Source: Tachypleus tridentatus
Taxonomy: Eukaryota > Arthropoda > Merostomata > Xiphosura > Limulidae
DNA length: 64,000 nucleotides
Direction: 5' to 3'
Assembly: GCF_004210375.1 (NCBI RefSeq)
Contig: NC_134834.1
Coordinates: forward strand, 143,439,009 to 143,503,008
Positions 47,679 to 58,117 of this stretch are shown in pieces (position 1 is the stretch's first letter; the number at the start of each line of letters is the position of its first letter). The translations under genes and the position numbers were made by a program. Under the pieces are notes generated by a model. It was not told the DNA's origin. It ran no database searches and saw only the letters and a program-made list of their open reading frames with translations.

Positions 47679-49259
47679 TATCCTGCAAAGTTATGGTTGT
47701 GCCATCTAGGGGCTCTTACTTTCAACTTATTTAAATTTCACGCTACAAGAAATAGATTATCATTAGTAAAGTTCATATTTATTAAAATTTTTTAAAGTAA
47801 AAGCATATTTACTAAGGATAGAATTAATGCTATTACTACAGTACACACTTAGATAAAATCAGATTCCGTGGTTTGTTGTTGATCTCATTCAACACAAAGA
47901 TCGATTTAAACTCCAGAACCTTTGTGATTTAGAAAGCAACAAGTCAAAAGGCACTTTCGTTCATTGATTCTTCAGTCATATGATTATCCTAACTGTCAAT
48001 AATCAGGAGATAATTAATTATACATTGTAGTGTACACGTTAAAATTCATTGCTAATCAGCATCTCGAAAGCAAGAAATACCACTTCCTTCCAAACTGTGA
48101 CCATACTGGCCAATAGTTATCCTAACTGTCAATGATCAAGCAGTAGCTACAAAATGCTACTTACATTCAAAAATTAGTTTTTTAATTCAATTATTGTATC
48201 AGTTTTGATGGTTAAAAAGTTGTTCTACAATATACTACATACATTGTACTTTCTAATACTATTCTATGTTTCAAAAAGTCTCAGTCAGTTACATTCAATA
48301 ACATGACCATCTTAGTTTTTAATCAAGGGGATATTAAACGATGTAGTGCACACATTGTAGTGTGCATCACTTAATATCTTAGACAACAAGGAAAACCACT
48401 TCCTTTCGACCATCAGATGTTCACGATCATCATACGATTTATGATCAGTCCCATCCATATCGATCAGGAGTCCAACATCAGCAATTCAATTTCTTATTTT
48501 TCTTGAGTTTATAAAAGATCATCAGATAAGCCTCTGCAACTTTCTCTCTCTCTCATCAGGTAGGTCAGACAACTCGAGCTGATGTTTTTCTTCTCTAACT
48601 CATCAGTTTCCTATCCAAGCCTTTGTTCAAGCCAGAACATTGAAGACTTTTATGTGATATAAAGATGCAGGTTACTGACGCGATTCACGTGCATTTACAT
48701 GTTTTACCTCTGTTGTAGCTTATAGATTAACTTGTCTTAGTGTCAGGTGTGGATCAGTCAAGTAATATCCAAAAAGCATTTGTGCAGCTGGAGCTTACCG
48801 TAATTATACACATTTACTACAATGAAACATCATTACTTTCAACGTCTGAGCTGTTTTTTTTTTTTTGTGTGTGTGCAATCATCGATCTCGGCTACTCTTT
48901 ATATTCTTGGAGACATTGGAGAGCTTCTCTTTGTAGTGGAGGACGAAATCATGTCTCTAAGGAGAGTAACACTTCATTTCTAAACATGAGCAGGTTTGAA
49001 AAACAGCATGTAGAACCTAGTTTTACTGCTCTGTGTGCCATCATCACATATGATAACGGTGTTGCTATCTTTAACACGTTAGCCATAAATTATCTAATGG
49101 GAAATCAAGGAAAATACGAACTTCTTTCTTTGACACAGGTCGAGACTAATATTTCGTTAGCTGGACTTGCCGAGATTTCATTCCTTCCAACAATCACCAA
49201 AAAGCTCTACTTGGTGGTTAGAACAGATAACTCGCAATTTGTGGGAAATGAGTGAATCT
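47679..49259. other. No gene seen
   Basis: Contains a 171-codon open frame (48740-49255) that spans a poly-T/TG tract and is probably chance. Confidence 0.5.
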
Positions 49260-49466
49260 TGTCACCAAACACTCGCCTTTTCAACCATTGCAGTGTTGTA
49301 ATGTTACAATCAGTTCCACTATTCGTTGGCAAAATATTAGCCCAACGGTTGGCAGTAAGTAGTATTGAATAGCTGCCTTCCCTCTCGTCTGTCACTTTAA
49401 AATTAAGGTCAGCTAGTGCAGATAACCCTTGAGTAACTTTTCACAGAATTCAATAAACAAACAATC
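49260..49466 (+). mobile_element. SINE-1 fragment (head missing)
   Basis: Starts at CACCAAACACTCGCC; diverged core, 3' domain and AAACAAAC tail are present. Confidence 0.85.
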
Positions 49467-49995
49467 CACCTTATGCATATTATAACAGGGATCAAAGTGC
49501 ATATTTAACAATGTTTTATAACATTACATTCAAAAAGTAATTAAGCAACGTTATTAATGTATGACAATAAACCTGCTCTTAAAGAATAGTTTATAGTTTA
49601 GATATTGGCATTATATATGTTTCATTTAATTTCAGAAGGAAATATTTAAATGAATTCTCAATATATACTCTTGTGTATCACGTGAAACTTCGTTATCCCA
49701 ATAAAAATGTGGTAAGAGTAGTTAGGCCACAGCTTGACTGCTTTTTTACATTATGTAAAGCTAAAGCTTATGTATTAAAACTTGCTTCTTCTAATTCAAT
49801 AATCACGTTGGATGTATGTAGTATTTGTAGTTAAATTAGCTCAAGATTCAAAACTCATAGGGTTACATTTTCAAACATTTTCTGGTGGCATTCCCAAAGA
49901 TCCCTCTAGAAATGATAATGTACTAATGATCTGACTACCCCAAAATTGCTTCCTAAAGCAATGCTATATGATCTTCTGTTGATATGTTGTGAATT

Positions 49996-50206
49996 TTAAA
50001 TAAAGTTACGCAAGGGCTATCGGCACCAGTCGTCATAATTTTTGAAGTCATAGACTAAAAGAAAGGCATATAATCAATATCACTTTCTGCCAATCATAAG
50101 GCTATTCTTTACTAACGAATAGTGGGATTGGCCTTACCTTTATAACGTCTTCACAACTTGAAAGGCGAGAATTTTCGGGGACGAGATTTGATTCCACGAC
50201 CTGCAG
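49996..50206 (-). mobile_element. SINE-1 fragment, old
   Basis: Diverged minus-orientation core (ACTAACGAATAGTGGGATTG) and 3' domain. Confidence 0.8.
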
Positions 50207-50235
50207 GTATATATAAATTAATCTATATACCACAT

Positions 50236-50304
50236 CACAGTGGGACAGCGGTAAGCCTACAGATTTACAACGCTAAAATCAGGGATTCGACTCCCTTGAA
50301 CACA
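50236..50304 (+). mobile_element. SINE-3 5' part, interrupted
   Basis: GGGACAGCGGTAAGCCTACA, GATTTACAACGCTAAAATC and GGGATTCGACTCCC form the head. The 3' part lies at 50847-50890, beyond a Penelope-like insertion. Confidence 0.85.
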
Positions 50305-50838
50305 TATATATGTAAAAACGGATCGTTTAGGTTGATAAAATATTTTACGTAAAGGAGTGAACAACGTTTCGACCTTTTTCGGTCATCGTCAGGTTCACAA
50401 AGAAAGAAAGAGGTAACTGACCGGAAGCTGACCATATGTTTGAAAAGGGGTTGTGTAACTGAGTGTCGGAATGCAGAGGGCGGTGTTAGTTGTTTGAATA
50501 TATAATTTTATATTATTTATTTTATTATTTTTAATGTAGGTATAGAGATGTTCCTTTGTATTGGTTTATTTTGGGTTTAAGTTGTTGTATAAGTAAGGCT
50601 TTTTCAATTTTGCATTTGTTTATGTTTGTTTCTTCATTTAGTATTTGAGTGTTTTCTATGGTTATGTTGTGTTTATTTGACTTACAGTGTTCGAAAACGT
50701 GTGAAGGTGACTTTTTATGTTCTCTGAATCTGGTTTCCATTTTTTACTTGTTTCTCCAATATAGAAGTCGTGGCAGTTATCACATTATATTTTATAAATA
50801 ATGTTGGTGTAATGTTTGTCAGTGTAGTTTTTACATAG
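50305..50838 (-). mobile_element. Penelope-like element (PLE) 3' fragment with GIY-YIG domain
   Basis: A 534-bp fragment in minus orientation with an 8-bp duplication TGAACACA (50297-50304, 50839-50846), inserted into a SINE-3. Its coding part is the C-terminal GIY-YIG endonuclease of a Penelope-type retroelement: CDNCHDFYIGETSKK is followed by METRFREHKKSPSHVFEHC and IEKALLIQQLKPKIN, ending at 50531. A stop just before CDNC and a frameshift between SKK and METRF break it. The 3' end carries the hairpin GATGACC...GGTCGAAACGTTG (about 50363-50393) typical of PLE termini. Confidence 0.87.
50531..50793 (-). pseudogene. GIY-YIG endonuclease remnant of a Penelope-like element
   Basis: The endonuclease domain nicks target DNA for PLE retrotransposition. 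Visible parts in order: the YIG core in CDNCHDFYIGET, the helix METRFREHKK, the histidine-rich HVFEHCKSNKHN, and the terminal KIEKALLIQQLKPKINQ. The reverse transcriptase part is absent through 5' truncation. One stop (TAA before CDNC) and a one-base frameshift around 50740 disable it. Confidence 0.85.
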
Positions 50839-50846
50839 TGAACACA

Positions 50847-50890
50847 GCAAATAGTCTGATGTGGCTTTGCTATAAGAAAGCAAACACATC
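50847..50890 (+). mobile_element. SINE-3 3' part, interrupted
   Basis: GCAAATAGTCTGATGTGGC, then TTTGCTATAAGAAAGC and CAAACACA. It completes the SINE-3 started at 50236. Confidence 0.85.
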
Positions 50891-51121
50891 GATTCTACTA
50901 TATCTAGTCTTTTATAAAATGTTTATCATTATCTTTGTTATTTACTATTAGATTATTTACGATAAAAAGATATAAAATATTCTGCCTTCCCGAATTCTCT
51001 TCGAAGCGAATTTGTTCAGACAACAAGTTTGAAAATAGTTGATCTCAGTTTCATTGTTTATCATTGTGGTGTTTGACTTGACCAGCTAACAGTATCTGCT
51101 TAACTTAGTTAGAAATGATAA

Positions 51122-51387
51122 GGCCAGGTGGGTTAAGGTGTTCGATTCGTAATCTGAGGGTCGTGGGTTCGAATCTCCGTTACACCAAACATGCTCGCAC
51201 TTTCAACCGCGGGGAAGTTATCATGTTCGGTCAATCCCACTATTCGTTGGTAGAAGAGTAGCTCAAGAGTTGGCGCTGGGTGGTGATGACTAGCTGCCTT
51301 CCCTCTAGTCTTACACTGCAAAATTAGAGATGGCTAGCGCAGACAGCCCTCGTGTAGCTTTGCGCGAAATTCCAAAAAACAAACAGG
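51122..51387 (+). mobile_element. SINE-1 copy
   Basis: Near full length; duplication AATGATAA at 51114-51121 and 51388-51395. Confidence 0.94.
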
Positions 51388-51680
51388 AATGATAAAGAAA
51401 CAAAGTTAGCTAGAGAAGCATCAGTTTAACGTTCTGGACCATAAACAATACCTAAACTATATGGATTTATAACGAGCAGAACGTTTTAAAAATTTATATG
51501 TGGTACGTCTGCCTATTACGACCGGTGTTACGCAAAATACGTATATGTAATATTAATTAGAAAAACGTTTGAACAACTTGTGTACGTAAGTCGTCATATT
51601 ATTTATTATCCAATTTGTTTTAATTTTATGTAGTTGGTCCCATAACGAAAACATCCTCGTCATCTTTAGCTTTTAATATG

Positions 51681-51800
51681 CGTGTGGGTTTCTCTTATAG
51701 CAAAGACTCAACAGGCTATCTGCTGACTCTGCCGAGGGGAATCGAACCCCTGATTTTAGCATTATAAATCCGTAGACTTACCGCTGTACCAGCTGGGGAC
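51681..51800 (-). mobile_element. SINE-3 copy
   Basis: Minus orientation with GGGAATCGAACCCCTGATTT and TACCGCTGTACCAGCTGGGG; well preserved. Confidence 0.87.
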
Positions 51801-53178
51801 TAACTTTTCATACTATTCAGCTAAAAGTGAGAATACTAAGCTTATAAGATGATGCATTTTAATCATTATAAATGAGAACAGTAAATTAAGTTAGTTATAT
51901 ATTTATTACTGAATTTATCTTTAATTTTGATATTTATAATTAACTCGATGTTATCAGAAATTGATTTTTTTCTCGTTTAAAGTAATAAATATTAAATCAG
52001 TATTATTTCTATGTTAGATATTGCTTATCTTACTTCAAAAAATTGTGTGTCTGTTCCTGCAGAAATTGTGAAATGAAAATGTTATTTATATAATTTTATG
52101 GACTTACTGGTAACTTAGGAAAAACATGTTTTAAGTTCTTTTTCTTTTATGTATAGAGGACGCTCTCTGATACACATCCAGTAAATTGATCCCTGAGGTT
52201 TGTAGGGTATGTGGATACTACGATTATGAACACAGCTGTACGTTATTACTAGTACCAGTTAAAATAAAACTAATACTTAACAGTTAGTTTATATTAATTC
52301 AGAACATCCTCGATGGCTTTTGTCGTCCTGAAATGTCTGGTAAGCGCGTACTGTTTATCATTTTTAAACGCCTCTATATCAGTATGGCGGTTAACCATTT
52401 CAAAATAAATTAGCAAATGAGTGTGACTTACTACCGTATAATTAAATGAACGAATATGTTTGATGTATTAATATGAATATTTTTTGTTATCGTAATATTG
52501 TTTGGAGTTGCATAGGATTAATACTACAACAGTAATGGTACCAATGTTAGTATCTGTTATTAGTAGTAAACGTACTATCAGTAGTATCACTGTTAGTATT
52601 AGACCAAAGTATTTTCCCTTGTCAACCCTACTCTCCACTCAAGACTTTTCTGCTTCTCTACCTTTCATTCAAAACACTGACACGGTTATATTATTTTTAA
52701 ATAGAACTTGAAAAGAAAACAGCTAATGTATTTGTAAATAGGGATCGTATTTTGAAAACGTTTTCTGTGTTCTCGTATTACGTATATGATGTGATTTATT
52801 ATTATTTCGTTTCTGTGTTGTGGAGGGTATGTTTAAATGTATTAGGTTAGCCCACTATAAACACCATCCAGACACCAGGCAGTGGCATTGGCAGCTTTCT
52901 AATAATACTCATTGACTGGAATGTGTTTTCTTCAGATGGTTCCTGTAGAGATTTGCTGTGGGACTGTGGTTAATTAGAATATGGCTGCATACTTATTTAA
53001 CCATATGCTGCAGTGCAGATATCAAATTTAGTTTCTAAGCCTGTAACGTTCAAAACTTATTCTACTGAACCTATGTTGAGATGTCATATGATAATTCTGT
53101 ACATTTTAATACACATTAATTGTATGAAAATATCAGTTGGATATATTTCTTTTAACAGTTTTTACAGTAAGTATAAAC
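51801..53178. other. No gene seen
   Basis: No recognisable feature; CpG density falls towards the right. Confidence 0.5.
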
Positions 53179-53180
53179 TA

Positions 53181-53354
53181 CAGTGGAACCCCTCTAAGCA
53201 GTCACCCCACAGATTCGGTCACCCCTTGAAAGTGGTCATTCAATCACAGTCCCCTTTTTTGTTTACATAATCCCTAATTATGTACAGTGGAACCCTTCTA
53301 ATCAGGCCAGTCTGTCTGAGTCCTGAAGGTGGCTGCTTTAGAGGGGTTCCACTG
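53181..53354. mobile_element. MITE, pogo/Tc1-mariner type
   Basis: A 174-bp element between TA dinucleotides (53179-53180, 53355-53356), with a perfect 17-bp terminal inverted repeat CAGTGGAACCCCTCTAA. A third, internal copy of the end (CAGTGGAACCCTTCTAA at 53285, also after TA) suggests one element inserted beside or inside another. There is no coding capacity, so it would depend on a transposase from elsewhere. Confidence 0.85.
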
Positions 53355-53599
53355 TAATTCATTTGAGTGCACTATTTCATATCCAGTATAGGCCTTACAT
53401 TGTATATTAATAGTGTGAATGATGAATTTGAGTTTACATCTAAATGTAAATTTTTGTATGAAAATACAAAAATTTGGAAAATTAAACTGCCTGATTTTGT
53501 AATGGTCTTAACAACTTTCATTTTACACAAAACACTGAGGTTAAGAATGTAAAAAGAAAGATTAGAGAATACGAACAGTTTATTTCAGATGCAGTTATC

Positions 53600-54290
53600 T
53601 TAGGAGAATTAAGTGAGGTACAGGAAGGTTGGAGATCAACAAGTATCACACTGATTTTTAATGGTAAAGATAGGTAACAACTTAATTATCAATGAGTTAA
53701 TATTCTGTCAGTTGTTGAAAAATGGCTAGTGTGTGAATAAGTTATTCTAGTAGGTCATATTGATTTCATATCATCAATATATCATTGGATTTGTGAATGG
53801 AATGTTGTGTTTTATGGATTTTGTGGTGAATCTAGTGTGCTTGTACTTTCTGAAAGAATTTGATAAAATACCACTTACAAAATTGTTAAAAAGATTGTAT
53901 CTATTATTTTAGCAGTAGATAAATTAGTTGAAAAGACTAGGAATTGTTTGGGTGGAAGAAAGAACACTGTTGGAATTAAGTTGTAAGCAAAGTGAATGTA
54001 TGCTACAAATGGTGTACTCCAAGGTTTTGTGCTAAGCCATGTGTTAATTTCTTTTTTATTAATGAAAAGACCTCTGATTTATTTGTGCTATATTCTGAAG
54101 AGAAGAGAATAAGAGGACATGAGTTTAAAATTTGGAAAAGACAAATTAGATTCCTATGAGGAATAGTTTTAATTTAATAACAAGATGATTGCTTTATGGA
54201 ATTGGTCCTGTAGTGGAGGAGAATCAGTTATTTCCTTTAACTTCAAAGCTAATTATGAATTTTTATTTTTCTCATTTGTAACTGAGGAAT
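53600..54290 (+). pseudogene. CR1/L2-like LINE reverse transcriptase remnant
   Basis: Plus-strand pieces in order: VQEGWRSTSITLIFNGKDR (CR1/L2 'W..A.VTPIFKKG'), IGFVNGMLCFMDF, LKEFDKIPLTKLLKRL ('DF.KAFDKVPH..LL.KL'), GGRKNTVGI, TNGVLQGFVL ('TSGVPQGSVL') and finally RRIRGHEFKIWKRQ ('RTRGH..KL'). The YADD region and the section between QGFVL and RGHEF are missing. Many stops and frameshifts; very low CpG. An old CR1- or L2-clade non-LTR retrotransposon. Confidence 0.7.
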
Positions 54291-55189
54291 GAAAGAAAAC
54301 TTAAGATCAATATTTTTTTTCTTGTTGGTTAGATGTCAAAGATCCACTTTCAATATCTTGCTACTCCAATTTGTTTTCACAACCATTATACAAGTAAAAG
54401 ATTGTAAACCAGATTTCCTATAAATATATTTCTAATAACAGCCATATTGATTTTCTCACTATAAAATTAACACTAGCAAAATATGTTACCTATTGTGAAA
54501 TGAACTAATAGGAAGGGAAAGTAGAATGGTAAAATTAATAAATTTATAGTAACTTCTGATCAGAACAAGCTGCCTACTTAGACTGAAACTAAAATTCAAT
54601 TTGGTAATGAGTACATTTATTCACTTAAAGGAGAGGTTTTTTTGCAAAAACAATTAATTAAATCCACTCTAGACACTTCTAACAATTTACATTTGTAAGC
54701 TAATGCAGTAAAGGCTATGTTTAGTCGTGCTTGTTTTTTAAGCCTGTAGGTAATACAACTAAATTCATCATGTCACATTACTCAAGATACACTTCTGTGT
54801 GTATTACATTCACATTTTTCTTACACCAAATAAAAAAATATGGAACAACTATGTTTATATAAATTCATTTTCAAATGACATAATGTTGTAGTATTATTGT
54901 GTTTAAGTTAACTATTTCAAAATGAAAAACTTATTTACTTAGTAATAAAAAAAAAAAAGCTGAAAAAAAGATGAGAACAAAAATTATCTTACCCTTCTTT
55001 TAAAAGAATAAATCAGAATTAACTTACTATCAATTATTATACTCTGGTTTGCAAAATATACTTGTAACATAAAAATAATTACAAACAAAAGAGTTTTTGA
55101 TAGGTTTTTCAAGGCTGTCTCTGCACAGCCACTTCAAAGAAAAGAAAAGCTAAAATTAAGTCCTTTATATTTTAGGAAATTACTCTTTC
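54291..55189. other. CpG-free AT-rich DNA, no feature seen
   Basis: Lies between the two CR1/L2-like pieces and may include decayed LINE sequence. Confidence 0.5.
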
Positions 55190-55690
55190 TTTCTTTCTCT
55201 TGTAAGTTTCTTGCCACCATCAACAACTGTCTCAGATGAAAAATGGCTCCTACCCTGCCAAAATTTGTCTCCAAATTGTACCATTCTTATCATTAAGAGC
55301 TCAATGATGGTGCATTGATATTATTAACTCTCTAAACACTCTTACATACACCTCTGTCAGATCTATAATTCTTTTTTTCCTCTCAAGAGAAAACAGTTTC
55401 AGAGATCTTTTATGAAAACCTTTTCATTCCAGCTATTATTTTAATAATCCTTTTCTGAACCATTTCCAATAAGTTATTCTTTCCTGAGGTAAAGAGCCCA
55501 AGACTGAACACAATACTCCAAATATTACCTAACCAGTGACCTGTACAATGAAATTATAACCTATTTAGACTTGTATTCAATATTTTCTATAGATGCAACT
55601 TAAAATCTCATTTGCCATAACACCAGCAATGGTGCATTGCTTGGAGAGACTAATAATCTAAACACCAAGATATTTTTTTTCATAATACTG
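55190..55690 (-). pseudogene. CR1/L2-like LINE C-terminal fragment, opposite orientation
   Basis: The minus strand reads, across frameshifts, YLEYCVQSWALYLRKE, then the heptad-like FRKGLLK and KLFSLERKK...DLTEVYVRV. This matches the CR1/L2 block 'LEY..Q.WSP...KDI..LE.VQRR..K...GL...SYEERL..L.LFSLERRR.RGDLIEVYKI'. It corresponds to the piece absent from the plus-strand remnant at 53600-54290. Confidence 0.65.
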
Positions 55691-56080
55691 TTAATGTTAT
55701 TCCAATTATAATTAAAAGCCACCAGCTATTTATGAACCAATTTATTCACAGTTAATTTGTCAACTAGGACTATGAACAATTATGAATAATTAACTTGTAA
55801 TAGAGTTGCATACTATTCAAATACCTAACTTAAATTTGGTTATTTGTTATGAGAAAAGGACTCTGTATCACACCCAGTAAATAGTCACAATATTCCTTAC
55901 CATACTATTTTAGGAAACTATTCATCCAGAAACATTTTAGTGTTATTTACACGTTATTGCAAGCACTTGGTTTGGTGTTTTAAGTTTATTTAGAGCTTTA
56001 TAGTTAACAGTTAAATTCCAGATTATTTAAAGTAAATCTAGTCAAACTGTTAATTTATATTTAATTTTCATAATTATATT

Positions 56081-56580
56081 CAGTATCTCTGGATAGCAGG
56101 CCACGTTGGTATTCGTGGTAACCGCAGCTAAATGTGTCTGTTCTGGCACTGTCACTGCTGTGCCTATTCCATACATGGACTATGATTCTGTATTCAAGGC
56201 TCGGCTCCGTGCCAGTTGGCAGTCGACTTGGAGTGAGCAACGTGAAAGCAAGCTTCTCCAAATAAGACTCTCTATTGGACTTTGGCCGTCTTACTTCCGT
56301 AAGGATCGGAAAGAGGAAGTTCTAACTAGACGACGCATTGGTCACAGTATTTTTAACACATCGTTTTCTTTTATCTGGGGCTGATGCACCAATGTGTTGT
56401 CTGTGTAACACACAGGTCACAATAAGCCACATTTTATTGTCTTGCCGTCGTTACGACTCTCAACGAAGGCACCATTTTAAACATGTTTTGTCCCATGGTT
56501 TAACCATAATGTTAGACGTTGTTGGCGATGTTGACACTGTCCACCTTAGAAATGTTTTTAAATTTTTTAAAGGCCATTAA
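56081..56580 (+). pseudogene. RNase H plus C-terminal zinc knuckle of LINE ORF2
   Basis: QYLWIAGHVGIRGN is the last RNase H motif ('W.PGHVGI.GNE.AD..AK'). A frameshift leads to VTAAKC and then to SWQSTWSEQRESKLLQI and WPSYFRKDRKEEVLTR, the connecting region of I/Jockey-type LINEs. A second frameshift after RRRIGHS leads to FLTHRFLLSGADAPMCCLCN with the CCHC-type knuckle C-X2-C-X7-H-X4-C in CCLCNTQVTISHILLSC. The frame ends at 56578. Two frameshifts and 5' truncation make it inactive. Confidence 0.85.
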
Positions 56581-56928
56581 TCTTTTTAATGCTATTTAAG
56601 TTGCTTTTTTAAAATTTATACATTAGTTTTTTTAATGTGATTCCCTTTCAAGAATTAAAGAACATCTAGTTCGATTTGAAATTAGAAGATGGTCGTAACG
56701 TCAAATAATTCGAAACTAGGACTGGAAAGGCCAACTTCAGGTGACTAACACTGATGTTTGAATTACCCGTTAATCATTTTGGTGAGTTATAATAATTAAA
56801 ATTTTGCTACAAGTCTTTTAAAAGTTGTATTACTTTACTTTCTGAAAATGGCCATAACATCAAATAACTCGAAAGTATGATTGGTAAAGTCAACGTCAGG
56901 TGACTAACGCTGATTTTTGAACTTACCC

Positions 56929-57528
56929 TCTCTCTCTCTTGGTGTTTGGGTATGATATGTTCGTAGCCTGGAGGGTCAGATTCTCTTGGACCTCTTTCTC
57001 CTTCCCGTACTTATGTGGTCTTGCAGTATTTGATATTGATAGTTACTTCATTTTTGGATCAGATTAAACTGAATATTTCTCCGACCCTTTTCAGGGCAAT
57101 GTCCATGTATTGTGATACATATATGGGTATTATTTTGCCCTATCAGCAAGATGTCAAATTTGTTGGTGACACTTTTTTATTATATATTTATTTTATTTTT
57201 TTATGTTTAAAATATATATTGACCGGGGAGAGATGTTTAGGACTAACTTCATGTATGAGGTACCTATCTAGTTCGCATAGTAATTCGTTTTTCATCCAAG
57301 TTTTATCAAAGTACGTTATTGAACTATGTAGGAGTCTATGTGGTATGGTTGGCATGTTCGAATATTTGTGTATGAATTGAGATGACGTAGTTCTTGGAAC
57401 TCTGTATGCTGTTGTGAGGAGTGTGTTTTGGATTGTTTGTAGTTTGGTTTTAATTATTTGGTCGTTTACAGTTGCCCATGCTGGAGCTACTTACTGGTGT
57501 CATATATGTTTTGTAAAATTTTAGTATG
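56929..57528 (-). mobile_element. Jockey-like LINE fragment nested in the LINE 3' UTR
   Basis: A 600-bp minus-orientation insertion with an exact 13-bp duplication TTTGAACTTACCC (56916-56928, 57529-57541). It contains the end of a reverse transcriptase ORF (57188-57490) and, at its 3' end, a GA-rich simple tail. Confidence 0.85.
57188..57490 (-). CDS. Jockey-like reverse transcriptase C-terminal end (partial)
   Basis: An uninterrupted 100-codon frame ending in TAA at 57188. It begins VAPAWATVNDQIIKTKLQTI (the 'APAW.......KLQ..QN..LR' block that follows the RT palm/thumb in Jockey-clade LINEs), continues QNTLLTTAYRVPRTTSSQFI and IPHRLLHSSITYFDKTW, and ends NIYFKHKKIK. Upstream sequence has stops at once, so only the C-terminal end inserted in frame. 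There is no separate endonuclease or RNase H, which fits Jockey. The overlapping plus-strand open frame is its shadow. Confidence 0.75.
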   Translation of the reverse strand, partial: VAPAWATVNDQIIKTKLQTIQNTLLTTAYRVPRTTSSQFIHKYSNMPTIPHRLLHSSITYFDKTWMKNELLCELDRYLIHEVSPKHLSPVNIYFKHKKIK

Positions 57529-57546
57529 TTTGAACTTACCCGTTAG

Positions 57547-57820
57547 TTAGTTTGTTTTTGAATTTCGCGCAACGCTACACAAAGGCTATCTGCTCTAGCC
57601 GTCCCTAATTTACAGTGTAAGACTAGAGGGAAGGCAGCTAGTTATCACCACCCACCGCCAACTCTTGAACTACTCTTTTACCAACGAATAGTGGGATTGA
57701 CCGTCACATTATAACGCCCCCACGGCTGAATGGCCGAGCATGTTTGGTGCGACCGTGATTCGAATCCGCGATCCTCAGATTACGAGTCGAACGCCTTAAC
57801 CCACCTGGCCATGCCGGGCC
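57547..57820 (-). mobile_element. SINE-1 copy nested in LINE 3' UTR
   Basis: Full length in minus orientation; exact 12-bp duplication CTTACCCGTTAG at 57535-57546 and 57821-57832. The target is LINE 3' UTR sequence next to a Jockey-like insertion. Confidence 0.96.
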
Positions 57821-58117
57821 CTTACCCGTTAGTCATCCTGGCGAGTTGTGATAATTAGTTATGCTACAGAATTTTACAACTTGTGTTACTGTAGTTTTTT
57901 CTGTTACCGCTGTAGAGTAGATGTAAAAATTGGATTTAATGCTATTTGTTTTTAATTTTAAAATTAAACTTTGACTTGTTTTACATTAATTTCCTTTTAT
58001 GAATTTTACTAATTTTGTTTTAATTTTAACTTTTTACTGGATGTTTGGCGCAAATAGCCTAGTTGCTTTGCGCCATGAAACACCAAACCAACCCAGCCAA
58101 CCAGGTTTTCATAATTA

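Larger units (their letters stand above)
56077..58105 (+). mobile_element. RNase H-bearing LINE (I/Jockey superfamily), 5' truncated
   Basis: A 12-bp duplication TTTTCATAATTA (56065-56076, 58106-58117) bounds the insertion. It starts within the RNase H domain and ends with a hairpin (58047-58074: GGCGCAAA / TTTGCGCC) and an ACCAAACCAACCC tail. About 1.13 kb belongs to the LINE itself; the rest is a nested Jockey-like fragment (56929-57528) and a SINE-1 (57547-57820). The 3' UTR contains two tandem units of about 159 bp (first from 56689, second from 56848); the second is split by both insertions. Confidence 0.88.

Noticed and set aside
48740-49255. 171-codon plus-strand open frame
   Set aside because: Runs through a poly-T/TG tract and ends in a degraded SINE; no domain, no start context or splice pattern. 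Probably chance.
57015-57380. 121-codon plus-strand open frame
   Set aside because: Shadow of the minus-strand Jockey-like RT frame at 57188-57490, which has recognisable motifs.
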